This document shows, in pieces, positions 11,542 through 22,312 of a stretch of DNA of 64,000 nucleotides. The notes under the pieces are model-generated. The model was not told where the DNA came from, did not search any database, and saw only the letters and a program-made list of their open reading frames with translations. How positions within the stretch are numbered: the first letter of the stretch is position 1; each line of letters opens with the position of its first letter. Origin of the DNA: Pyronema omphalodes. Lineage: Eukaryota; Ascomycota; Pezizomycetes; Pezizales; Pyronemataceae. The translations under genes and the position numbers were made by a program. The stretch spans positions 1 to 64,000 of the forward strand of contig JAJJXM010000075.1 in NCBI GenBank assembly GCA_024516155.1, given 5' to 3'.

Positions 11542-11930
11542 TCCTCCTCATCTTCCTCCTCCTCGTCTTCCTCCTCCTCGTCTTCGTCCTCCTCATCTTC
11601 ATCATCGTCCTCATCCTCGTCTTCGTCCTTCTCAACGGGTGCCTTCTTGGAGGGCAAGGTTCTGGTAAACTTCTCGGCCTTCTTAGGGATTGCGCCCTCT
11701 ACGGTGGTGTCGATAAGCTCGGGAGCATTGTCGCTGTCTTCATCTACCCACTCTTCTCCATTGGCCTTTGCTGCGCGTTCCCTCTCAACTTTGCGAGCAA
11801 TTTTCAGGCGCTTCTCCTTGATAATGTCTCTTCCTTGGTGGCGCGCGAGGGCGGCTTTCTAAATTGATGTAAGCATAATTACTTATGGTAAAAAAATATA
11901 TAAAGCGCATACCAGCTTGCTTTTTCCCAT
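10605..11930 (-). CDS. ebp2: rRNA-processing protein Ebp2 (405 aa, 3 exons)
   Basis: Exons in coding order are 11930-11913 (only 18 nt, MGKSKL), 11858-10991 and 10936-10605. Introns have GTATGC and GTAAGC donors, and GCTAAC occurs in the second. The N-terminal KAALARHQGRD block is followed by a long acidic D/E run (about residues 90-140). The conserved Ebp2 core contains IPYQKLTIDNHAAL, FYKQALEAA and a RPVDYFAEMMKDDEHM block, then a basic coiled coil. The extreme C-terminus is K/R-rich with KYGFGGKKK and a nucleolar-type tail. Ebp2 is a nucleolar factor needed for 27S pre-rRNA processing in 60S biogenesis. The acidic tract is encoded by a long CTC/CTT repeat and may vary in length. Confidence 0.95.
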
Positions 11931-12137
11931 TTTTGTTGTATGTGTTTGAATTTCGTGTAGGATGTCGTGTTTTGTAGAAAGGTATTTTCACGCCTGCTCT
12001 TTACTAGAACTTTTTTGCGCCGCTACTGCAGAAAGAGCGTGAAGTCTTGGCGGCGATAGCGGCTCCAAAAATCGTAGACCCCAGTAACATCGAAACATCA
12101 AAGGCTCACCCACCCATACGAAAACACCACCGCCGTC

Positions 12138-12812
12138 ATGTCCGTCGCAGCTTTCCGACGGACGTTCGCCTCTGTGCTCCCCCGCACAACTCCCCTCAAG
12201 ACCGTTTCAACTCCCCTCCGAAGATGGGCCTCCGACAGCTCCAAGCCGCCGGCAAAGCCTTCCGGTTCCATGACGCATATCGCAAACTTGCTTGAGACCT
12301 CATCTGCCGCTCGCCCTCCCCGGTCCTCCGTTCTCCCGATTGACAGTGAGAATGCCGCTGCTATGATTGGAGCCCGCGCCGAATTCGATTCCTCATCTGA
12401 GACTGCCCTCGACCCGTTTGGTCTTACTGCCCCGACAAAACAGGACGAGTACCACCACCTTCATATCTATGCCACCAAGCACAACACACACATCACCTTC
12501 ACAAAACCTGACAAAGGAGCTATTATCTCAATGTCCGCCGGTAACCTCGGATTCAAGAAGTCTCAGCGTGGAACCTACGATGCCGCTTACCAGTTGGCGT
12601 CTTTCGTCTTTAAGGGAATTGAGGAGAAGAAGGTTCAGCCCAGAGCTATTGAGGTTGTATTGAGAGGATTTGGACAGGGACGTGAGGCCGCAGTGAAGGC
12701 GTTGATGGGACAGGAGGGAAAGTACCTTAAGCCTGTTGTTAAGCGGGTTACCGACAGCACGAGACTGAAGTTCGGAGGTACTAGAAGTAAAAAGCCCAGA
12801 CGTTTGGGTTAA
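12138..12812 (+). CDS. Mitochondrial small-subunit ribosomal protein uS11m (224 aa)
   Basis: Single exon. The first about 40 residues are rich in R, S, T and P without acids, a mitochondrial presequence. The C-terminal 110 residues are a uS11 domain, with HITFTKPDKGAIISMSAGNL, GFKKSQRGTYDAAYQLA, a GFGQGREAAVKALMG loop and a basic KFGGTRSKKPRRLG tail. In yeast the homologue is Mrps18. It binds the 3' minor domain of the 15S rRNA in the platform of the mitoribosome. The ATG at 12138 gives the full presequence. The gene is divergent from Ebp2 with about 200 bp between starts, so the two ribosome genes share a promoter. Confidence 0.93.
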   Translation: MSVAAFRRTFASVLPRTTPLKTVSTPLRRWASDSSKPPAKPSGSMTHIANLLETSSAARPPRSSVLPIDSENAAAMIGARAEFDSSSETALDPFGLTAPTKQDEYHHLHIYATKHNTHITFTKPDKGAIISMSAGNLGFKKSQRGTYDAAYQLASFVFKGIEEKKVQPRAIEVVLRGFGQGREAAVKALMGQEGKYLKPVVKRVTDSTRLKFGGTRSKKPRRLG

Positions 12813-13071
12813 ACGTATCGTTGATTTTGGGGGGATCTTTATGGGTGTATTTGTATCATACTTTTTCTCTGCTGTATAACAATAGTCTTTTTAGACGGGG
12901 GAATCGATTCTGGGGTGGTGGTTCACAAGCATTGATATTCGGGCATGAAAGCTCACTCGTTATCCTTATCTTATCCAACCCATCTCATCTTTGCCGCGTC
13001 TTCAACTACGCGTCACATCGCGTGAACTAGGAACTTCGAACTTCACATCTCGAAGCCCAACCACAGCAACA

Positions 13072-16000
13072 ATGTCTGACCTACCTCCCGGTCTTTCCCC
13101 AAGTTTTACAACCCACGTAGCCTCCAAACTTCAATCCCACCTCGGAACCCCAGCGCCCAACGAATACCTCGCCCGCAACATTATCCAAATCGCTCGTGCG
13201 CAACCTGGTCCCAAGAGCTTCATCGTCTCCTGCAAAGCCTTCGGACGGTATTCTGACGAATTTCTCACCGATATTTTCAACTCGGTCAAGGAGCGACATC
13301 AGTATGACGAAGACCACGGAAAGGTGAGCGACTTGGGCGGAGGAAATTTCTCCGCCCCAGAAACGAGCTCAAAAGACAACAACAACCTCCCCGGCGGACT
13401 TCTAGTATCTAAAGACCAAAAACCCAAAGATTCTACTGACAAAAGAGAATCGAAACTCGGCTTGGATCGTTTGGCAAAACGTATCAAGCTCGACTTAGCT
13501 GACGAAGACACCGCGGTCCCTACAGAACAGAAACAGACCACCGCTTCCGGAAATGAGAGGGTGGAATTCAGAAAACCCGCCCTCCCCGTCGGTCGCCATC
13601 TGCGCGAACGCCGTATCGAAACCCCTAGTCACGGAGGAGGTCTATCTAGAGCTGCTATGGAGAAGCTACAAGCGCACCGTGCCCGACGTGGAGGAGGGGA
13701 TTACGCACGTGATGATGACCGCCGATACTCCCGGGAAGACGATAGGAGAGATGATGATAGGAGGGATGATCGCTACAATCCATCTAGTATGCGGAGGAGT
13801 GATCCTACACCTATGAGGCAGCAGGAGCAGCGGTTTGCTGGTGCTAGACAGTCGACAGCGAGAAGCGCAAGGTACGGGGCTGCGACACCAAGGATGCCGA
13901 ATAGTTTTGATAGAGATCCTGATGATGGACCTACTGTGGACGAAGGGGATACTACGGAACTTGATAGGGATTGGTATGCTAGTGATGAACTAGGACATGC
14001 GTTCGGAGATGAAACACATAATCCTTTTGGCTCTGATAATTCCTGGGCAGATCAACAACGGGAGGCTGCGTTACTCGCGAAAAAGCAGGGGAAGAGAATC
14101 TCTGCTCGTGCACAGCAGAAAATGAAGGATGTCGACGCCTGGGAAACGAATCGGATGTTGACCTCCGGTGTGGCACAGAGGAGAGATTATGATGATGATT
14201 TTGATGATGAGGAGGAGGTCAGAGTGCATTTGATGGTGCATGATCTTAAGCCACCTTTCTTGGACGGAAAGAAGGTTTTTACGAAACAGATTGACCCTGT
14301 CCCAGCGGTGAAGGATCCTCAATCTGATATGGCGGTTTTCAGTAGAAAGGGATCTGCATTGGTGAGGGAGAGGAGGATGAGGAGAGAGAGAGAGAAACAG
14401 GCACAAGAGGCTACTAATGCAGCCGGAACAGCATTGGGAAATATCATGGGAATTAAGGATGATGACGCTGACAGCGCAATGGCGGCTCCGCATGTTGATG
14501 AAGCGGGTAGCTCTAACAAATTTGCCGATGCTGTAAAGGATCAAAAGGCAAATGAAGGAGCGTCAGACTTCAGTAGAAGTAGGACACTGAAAGAGCAGAG
14601 AGAGTTCCTGCCCGCATTTGCAGTCAGAGAGGAGCTGCTGAGAGTCATCCGGGATAACCAGGTCATTATTGTCATTGGAGAAACTGGTTCCGGAAAGACG
14701 ACACAGTTGACTCAATTCCTCTATGAGGATGGATATGGACGTAATGGAAGAATCGGTTGTACCCAGCCGCGAAGAGTCGCCGCCATGTCCGTTGCAAAGC
14801 GTGTCTCCGAGGAAATGGAGGTGAAGCTCGGTGGTGTAGTTGGATACGCTATTCGTTTCGAGGACTGTACGAGTGACGAAACCGTAATCAAGTGTAAGCC
14901 TCGCTACCATAATCCCTTTCTTGACCTCTCAGCTTCTAACCCGGCCATAGACATGACCGACGGAGTCCTCCTCCGAGAATCCCTCGTCGACCCCAACCTT
15001 GAAAAATATTCCTGTATTATTATGGATGAAGCCCACGAGCGTGCATTAAACACCGACGTCTTACTCGGTCTCCTCAAGAAGATCCTGGCCCGCCGCCGAG
15101 ATCTCAAATTGATTGTTACCTCTGCCACAATGAACGCTGAGCGTTTCTCCCGCTTCTATGGTGGTGCTCCGGAGTACACCATCCCGGGACGAACCTTCCC
15201 TGTCGATGTCCTCTGGTCCAAATCTCCTTGCGAGGATTATGTCGAGGCAGCTGTTAAGCAGGTCCTTACAATCCACCTTGGACAGGGAAGCGGTGATATC
15301 CTAGTGTTTATGACTGGACAAGAAGACATTGAAATTACGTGTGAGGTAATAGCGGAGAGATTAAAGCAGCTCAACAACCCCCCCAAACTCAATATCCTGC
15401 CAATTTACTCCCAAATGCCAGCAGATCTTCAGGCAAAAATTTTCGAAAAAGGAGAGGGAGGTGCTAGGAAGGTTATTGTTGCTACTAACATTGCGGAAAC
15501 TTCATTGACTGTCGATGGTATCATGTATGTTGTCGATGCTGGTTTCTCAAAGCTTAAAGTATACAACCCCCGCATGGGTATGGACGCACTACAAATTACC
15601 CCCATCTCGCAAGCCAATGCTTCCCAGCGTTCCGGAAGAGCTGGACGTACCGGACCCGGAAAGGCATACCGTCTTTACACGGAACAAGCCTTCCGCAACG
15701 AGCTGTACATACAAACCATTCCCGAGATTCAACGTACCAACTTAGCCAACACCGTCCTCCTCCTCAAATCCCTAGGTGTCAAAGACCTAATGGAGTTCGA
15801 CTTCATGGATCCTCCCCCTCAAGATACCATCACCACCTCTTTGTTCGACCTTTGGGCATTGGGAGCTCTCGACAACGTCGGAGAATTGACAAAGCTTGGA
15901 AAAACTATGGCCAATTTCCCTATGGAACCTTCGCTTTCTAAACTTATTATCACTGCTGTTGAAGCCGGATGTTCCGAGGAAATGTTGACAATCGTCTCCA

Positions 16001-16828
16001 TGCTCTCAGTTCCCAACGTTTTCTCCCGCCCCAAGGAACGACAAGAGGAGTCTGACCAAGCTCGTGAAAAGTTTTTCGTTCCGGAGTCGGACCACTTGAC
16101 GTTGCTACATGTTTATTCTCAGTGGAAAGTCAACGGATATTCAGACCGATGGTGTGTCCAGCACTTTTTGCAACCGAAGTCTTTAAGGCGAGCAAGAGAG
16201 ATTAGGCAGCAACTAGCGGATATTATGAAGTTTCAAAAGATGGAGTTGAATTCCTGCGGGATGGATTGGGATGTTATTAGAAGGTGCATTTGTGCGGGTT
16301 ATTACCATCAAGCAGCCAAGGTGAAGGGTATTGGAGAGTACATCAACTTGAGGACGAGTGTGACGGTCCAGTTGCATCCTACGAGTAGTTTGTACGGACT
16401 TGGTTACCTGCCTGACTATGTTGGTAAGTAGTATTTACTGCACTCATCTCCTGAAGTAAGAATGCTAATTGGTTCCGCTAGTCTACCACGAACTTATCCT
16501 CACCTCCAAGGAGTACATGTCGACTGTCACCGCAGTAGATCCTCAGTGGTTAGCCGAGCTCGGAGGTGTTTTCTATTCCGTCAAGGAGAAAGGATACTCT
16601 GCACGGGATCGTCGTACAACAGAAAACGAAATCAACAAACGTATGGAGATTGAAGCAAAGATGGCGGAGGATAAAGCTCGTGCCGAAGAAGCTGCGAGAA
16701 TAGCGGCCACGAACGCACAGGAAGCGCTTGTTAGAAAACCGACGAGCTATGTGCAGAAACGTATGGCAACTAATAGTGTCGTCAAGAGGCCGAATACGCC
16801 GAGTACCATGCGGAGGCGAGGGTTTTAG
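13072..16828 (+). CDS. prp16: Pre-mRNA splicing DEAH-box ATPase Prp16 (1213 aa, 3 exons)
   Basis: Exons are 13072-14893, 14951-16423 and 16482-16828. The N-terminal 480 residues are charged and include a DDRR-rich stretch. The helicase core shows [10 protein letters not shown] (motif I), a [15 protein letters not shown] block, DEAHER (motif II), SAT (III), [12 protein letters not shown] and [12 protein letters not shown] (VI). The C-terminal winged-helix, ratchet and OB domains carry the [19 protein letters not shown] block diagnostic of Prp16. Prp16 remodels the spliceosome after the first catalytic step. The 57-nt first intron splits the conserved IKYMTDG and is a multiple of three without a stop. 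Removing it restores the family sequence, which supports splicing. The ATG at 13072 is chosen because the open frame further upstream lacks an ATG. Confidence 0.96.
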
Positions 16829-18035
16829 ATATAACTTAATGAAGTCGTACAGAATTATATGGGGCCTTATGTGTAGAATAATGTTCCTTTTGGTTTGGGG
16901 ATGTAAATAGATCGGCTTAACTACTTTTGAGAAGAGGATATGGTTATGGAGACTTTTGGCGTAGCCTAAATTCTAATTCGGCTGTGTGGATAGGTTGCAT
17001 AGCTATGTATGCCGATAATGTGCCCGGTGTGTTTTCTATCGCTCGGGGGTTTACATATGCACCCAAAAGCATGAGCGCCATTCCCTCCCGCAACCCCTGT
17101 ATCACAGCTTCCATATATATGACATTGAGAAAGGCGTTGAGTTTGAGGAGCGTACACTCCGCCCCCAGTGCTCTGCATCTCAAGCAATCACTCGCGCCAA
17201 GCCTTGATCTGTAGATATCGCCTGTGTAAGGGTACAACCCTCCGGTCCTGACATACTCTTTGAAAGAGATTTTCATTTACCTGTACTCGGAGAGTGCCTA
17301 AGTACAGAGCACCCTATAAAATTGGACATGATAAGGAAAAAATTACAATTCTAGAGCCCTCCTGAGTAAGGGTGAGAGTTTAACAGCCATGTGATAGCCA
17401 GTTTTACCATAATCATCAAAAGATATTGCGGGCTTCATGGGAGGCAGTGGTGTTACATTTATAGTTGTACAGGGGGATAAAAGTCGGGTGCAGTGATACA
17501 ACAGAGCGCCGGACTGACCCTTGTACCGGTGTACAGCATTAGCCTACGGTTGAGTTAAATCAATTATTATGCAAGGCCATTGACTTTATAAACTGAATGA
17601 TGAGACCGATTTTGGGTTAAGCGCAGCTAAATTTTAGATAAATGGTATAAAATAAATTGTGCTTAGCCAAAATATTTGCATACCCTTCGTCCCTCCGCAC
17701 CTCCTTTTTTGAGACATTTTCTGGGCCATGTGTATCTCCGTACCTGCTTTATGCTGGTAGAGGGCTTTTGCGATCAGTCGTTATGTTGATCTTCTTTCTT
17801 CTCGTTCATTAGAGTCCTCTTGGTGTCTAAAACCTTTCCTTGACGATTCTGCAGTTTTTGGGCTTATGGTGTGTAGGAATGGATATCTGGTTTTAGATTC
17901 AAACGATATAAGAATTAACATTTCATCTTTATTACATATAATTATTATCATCCTTCATTGCACGTCCCTTTTGCCCACAAAACCAACCGACAAATGTCGC
18001 TTCATCTCTCCATAAACCATGTCATGTCACTATTC
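16829..18035. other. Intergenic: convergent 3' flanks; possible repeat relic at 17150-17210
   Basis: No gene is supported. Around 17150-17210 the sequence (CTCTGCATCTC, CAATCACTCG, GCCAAGC) resembles 42090-42140 upstream of the second NLR gene, suggesting a diverged dispersed repeat. The rest is AT-rich. Confidence 0.4.
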
Positions 18036-19975
18036 CTACTGTGGCTTCTGCTGCGCACTCCTATCGCCCCAATTCATGGTTCTCTTGATAGAATCAAACC
18101 AATCCTTATTGTCCATCCTATACTGCACCGTAGGAAGTGGATACTGACTTGCCACGATTGTAACATAGTCCCCCTGATGCAGTTCACACCTTTCCCTGCC
18201 ATCAAAACTCACCCAGCTCGTTGTCCTTGCATCATATGGGACCCCTATCCGGAGCACCATGGAATCAGGTAAGATTAATGGACGGAAGGTCAGAGAGTGG
18301 GCGCATATCACCGTTACCAACATCCCCGGTAGTGCAGGATGACACAACCCCCCTCCTGCTGCGAGTGAATAAGCCGTGCTACCAGTTGGTGTGGCCACAC
18401 ATACTCCATCCGCCGCGATATGGGTCAGAAAATCGTCGTTTGCATACAATTCCGTCGTTGCCATAGTCGGGTTGGGGCCTCTATCGACCACAATTTCATT
18501 CAAGACGACTTTTGTTCCGTGAGATGAAGGTCGGTGCGTCGATTCCTCCTCTGCCTCCGGGTTCAGTAGCTCTTTTCGTAGGTCTCTGTTGTGGTCCCCT
18601 CTGTTCAAAGATCGCATTATTGTCCCTTCGAAACGTAATCGGAGGCCGACTGTAACACCGGATTCTCCGAACATTGATTCTAAGGTGGAGCGGAAAGAAC
18701 AGAAATCGTGTTTTGTTAAGAAGCCGAGGGATCCGAGGGCGAAGGATAGAACTGGTGGGACGACTTTTTGAAATAGCCAGCTGGCGTAGAGGACTGTTCC
18801 ATCGCCTCCAAGCTGGAGAAGTTAGCATAGGATTCCGACAAAGTGATAATCGGCGGTCAAAATCAGAATAAATAGGTAGGTGCAGGGAATATACTGTTAT
18901 CACGAAATCGAAACCACCGGGCTTGGTCGTACACATCTCCGGCGTCCAATATCCAAGCTTCCCTAATTCTTTTCCGGGTGTGATTTTCAACTCCGTGAAA
19001 AGTGCGTCGACATGGAATTGTGGTTTGCTTTCAAATGAATTCTCGATGTACCTAGTTCAAAACTGAAGATCAGCTGCATTCATCCAAGAAAGATAGCCCC
19101 ACGCAGGGGAATGAGGTGAAAAGAAACATACACATACACATTATATCCATTTTCTAATAGCCACTTTGAAAGTTCCCGGGTCTGTGTGATTAGGCTCTGA
19201 TCCCACGGTTTGCTGAGGATGAAAACATCTTTAACTTTCATATGGAGCTGTACATTCGCTACCGCCGGCGTTAGCACAATCCCTCAGTCATGGACTCGGC
19301 GCATCTCCACAAAGCCCGTTAAAGTTAATAGAACCCGCAAAGTCTTGAAAATCGACGTAGCCTACATCACTCATGAATTTTAAACTCCTCCCCACAGTCC
19401 CACCCATTCTCTCTTAATATTTCGGTGAAGGGAACTTACAATATTTTCTGCCCATCTCCCTTAAGCCCAACACCATGTCATGCAACTGGTTCCTGGTCAT
19501 CTTTTTGAGATTACACCCCTCAACACCATCCACTAAATCCGCCGCGTCAGAGACATGTTCCCAATTCCCTAAGATCTTATGGAGAAATGCCGAGCCTGCT
19601 CTTATGTTGTCGCGGTCTTCGCCGTGGAGGGAGGATTTTCGGCGTCGTACACTATCGACATGAGGATCGAATCGGACTTGGATAAAATGCTCTGCATCGG
19701 ACTGCGAAAGAATGTCAGAAATAATTGGTAGTTGCACAAAAAAGGCTTCGTAAATGGAGGTGTAAGAAGCCACAGGTTGAGGTGCCAGAGAAGGGAAGAT
19801 AAAAGGCAAATACCGAGTCGTCTGTAGTTTCCTCTGTTTGAGTTCCGTTTACTTCGCCAGCTTCGTAAACGACTTCGCTTATCCCATCAACACTGTCACA
19901 AGTATCTTCCTCTGAGTTAAAGTGGACCGATTGTGCTGGACCTGCCGTTTGGTTTCTATGATTTGGCGTCGTCAT
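18036..19975 (-). CDS. ATP-NAD(H) kinase, Utr1/Yef1-like (492 aa, 5 exons)
   Basis: Exons in coding order are 19975-19814, 19701-19440, 19258-19138, 19051-18895 and 18812-18036; all phases join. Family landmarks are LTRNQLHDMVLGLREM-type leader (here MTRNQLHDMV), DVFILSKPWD, TRELSKWLLENG, LGGDGTVLYASWLFQ (the GGDGT phosphate loop), an FALGSLGFLTKHDF block, LNEIVVDRGPNPT (the NE motif) and ATPTGSTAYSLAAGGG. The enzyme phosphorylates NAD to NADP; a cytosolic location is expected because I see no presequence. The start at 19975 is the first ATG of an open frame. The N-terminal 90 residues are poorly conserved and least certain. The 181-nt intron (19259-19439) is the longest here, and the donor at 19137 has close alternatives within a GTGTATGTGTATG run. 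Confidence 0.9.
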
Positions 19976-22312
19976 TGTTTCTAATTGTCGTTGCGTGGTG
20001 GAAGTGAGGTTCAAGTGGGGTTGGAAATTTGGGACGTATATTAAAGCGGCTATTATTCCTGGCTCAAGATGCAGAAGGATGGTGCATCACCGGGTGTTGG
20101 CGACAAACTGGGTAATTTGCACGGTCGCGATGGATACACGTTGGTAGCCCTCTGGTTCCTCAGGTTGCCGCACAGGATTATGACGTCATGGGCTTTGGAA
20201 ACGCGCGCAATGACCCTAACCCATAGACCAGGTGCTTGAGGGTCGAGTTGATGAAGATGTCGCTCGCTATATACAGCCGCTACACCATACATGTGTGTGA
20301 ACAAGATGTTATCGGATTAGAAATTTTGCTTCCGACATAAATTACAGCCATATTTACATGGTTGCGTGTTTCCTAATGTTTCTTATATAACTAGTTATGT
20401 TGCTTGATCACCGTCTTCGCAAAGCTTCATCGGTGAAGGAAATGGTTAAGGATTTGCTGATGAAAATGAATAACTTCCTGAAGGAGATTGCGTAGTTAAC
20501 CGGATGAAGAGGCCATGCATCCTAAAACCCCCCACGCTTCACCTAGCAGTGATAAACAGTCACGTAGAAATCACGAGTGCGCTTCGAATCAGAGTACTGT
20601 CGGAATCAATACAAAGGATAAGATACTCAGCAGAACAGCACTCGTGTGGCAATGAAAGAAGTGCCACAGAGCAATGTAGTTGCTGAAAAAATTATAACGC
20701 TATAATTTCTCTGTGTTATTTGGGCTCAATCATGACAACTTATGTGCATTCTGTACAGGAATTTTGGGCAATCGTGCCTGGTAGTATTTCTATGCTATTC
20801 CCGGTAGGACCCTATTGAAATAATAATTCTTTTTAGACAAGCATGATGTTATGCATTGGATTGCTTTCCGTCATTATGGGGCCCGATGGATGGTGGTGAG
20901 ATAAGAGAAAGAAATGGGCCGCGTTCAGAATTGAGTATATCAGCTGTTAAGCTGCATATATAGACAGGGAATAACTTCCGTCAGTGAGAATGAAAGAAAT
21001 TGAATTAATATAGACGATCATTTTTTCACGACTGACCGTTCTCTATTCAACGGATTTATCGACTAGAATTTATCCGCTCTGATATGTATACTCGAAACTA
21101 GGCGCAATACCTGATTCTCCTACCAGATGTCTCGTCAAATACCTGTGAACGGAACCCTTGTCTAAAGCGCCTAGCGCCCCTACCTTAGGCACGAGTACAA
21201 AAACATTCTAATGGAGGTACTACAGGGGATATCGGCCCAGTTGTTGTCATCAGACGAGGTTTTACGTTGCAGCCTTGAGCTCCCTGCCCATGGGGTGTAA
21301 GCAAGGCAGCCGTGGCAAAGAGCCAGAATCGCCATGCAGAATACTTCATTTTTGTCTATTCTCAGTATAGGTTCTATTATACGGATTCATGCCTTTAACA
21401 TACTCTGGACTGCCAAACCTCCGGAACACTGCCACGCCACGAAAGTAGGTGTTCTGGCACGATACACAAAATAATTTCAACTATAAGAGAACAACCCCTC
21501 AATAATATCTACAGAGCAGCAATGCTCGTTGTACAAGGACTTCTATACTACAATTGGCATATTTTCACTATTACTCATTGTGTATCATGCCGTGCATACC
21601 ACCTATATTCGTACGATTGCAGTGTGATGGAAACCGAACGTAACAGAAAATCCGAAAGGCTAAGAGGGACAGAAAGAACATTTAAAAATTTTAGAGGGTC
21701 CAAGTGAAGTATACACCTTTATGACGGAGCATAGATTAGAATGTGGAGGAGGTAATCCTTTTCGTTGTGGATGTTCAAGTAGAGGACGAGAAATCACGCT
21801 TTTGAGACAGGCAGATGAATCATGAAGGATTTCTTTTGGGCTTTGATGCATGTTGCGAGCTGTCAACCCTTCTGAACAGTTCAGCCCCAGTCTAAAATAT
21901 TGCTTGTAACGTACATGCATGACTGACCCATGTTCATTTGTTTGTATTATCTTTGCGTTTTGTTAGGTCGTTATATTACCAAAAGCATTATAAATTACTG
22001 ATGTTATTGAGGGCAATATATTATGATCATGATCTCGTGGGAAGGAATCCGGCAGCTTTTAGGATGTAGGCAATTTGCTGCACGTTGAAGAATATATGTA
22101 GTTACCAGGTAGGTACACAGGTACATAAGGTGTATGGACCACGCAAGCTCAGCTGAAATAGCACATGCGGGGTTTTTGTTTTGAGGCTGCGCACACCATC
22201 GTCAACCATACCATCGAACAGACTTCATCGTTGCCTACTACCATCGTCCCCCGCCACCATATAAAAACTCGACATCTACGATATTTCCAGCCTACGAAAC
22301 CGCCGGCGGTTT
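19976..22312. other. Long intergenic, promoter of NLR-1 at its right end
   Basis: 2.3 kb of mostly AT-rich DNA without a supported gene. From about 22101 to the start codon it matches the upstream region of the second NLR gene (42321-42525): shared GTTACCAGGTA, GTACATAA, ATGCGGGG, GAGGCTGCGC and a CAGCCTAC...CACCGCCG-type leader. About 21940-22030 more weakly resembles 42150-42240 and 39830-39905. Confidence 0.5.

Noticed and set aside
11473..11862. Poly-serine frame on the plus strand
   Set aside because: Antisense shadow of the acidic tract of Ebp2.
14894..14950. Reading the Prp16 intron as coding
   Set aside because: The 19 extra residues interrupt a universally conserved helicase motif, and good splice signals are present.
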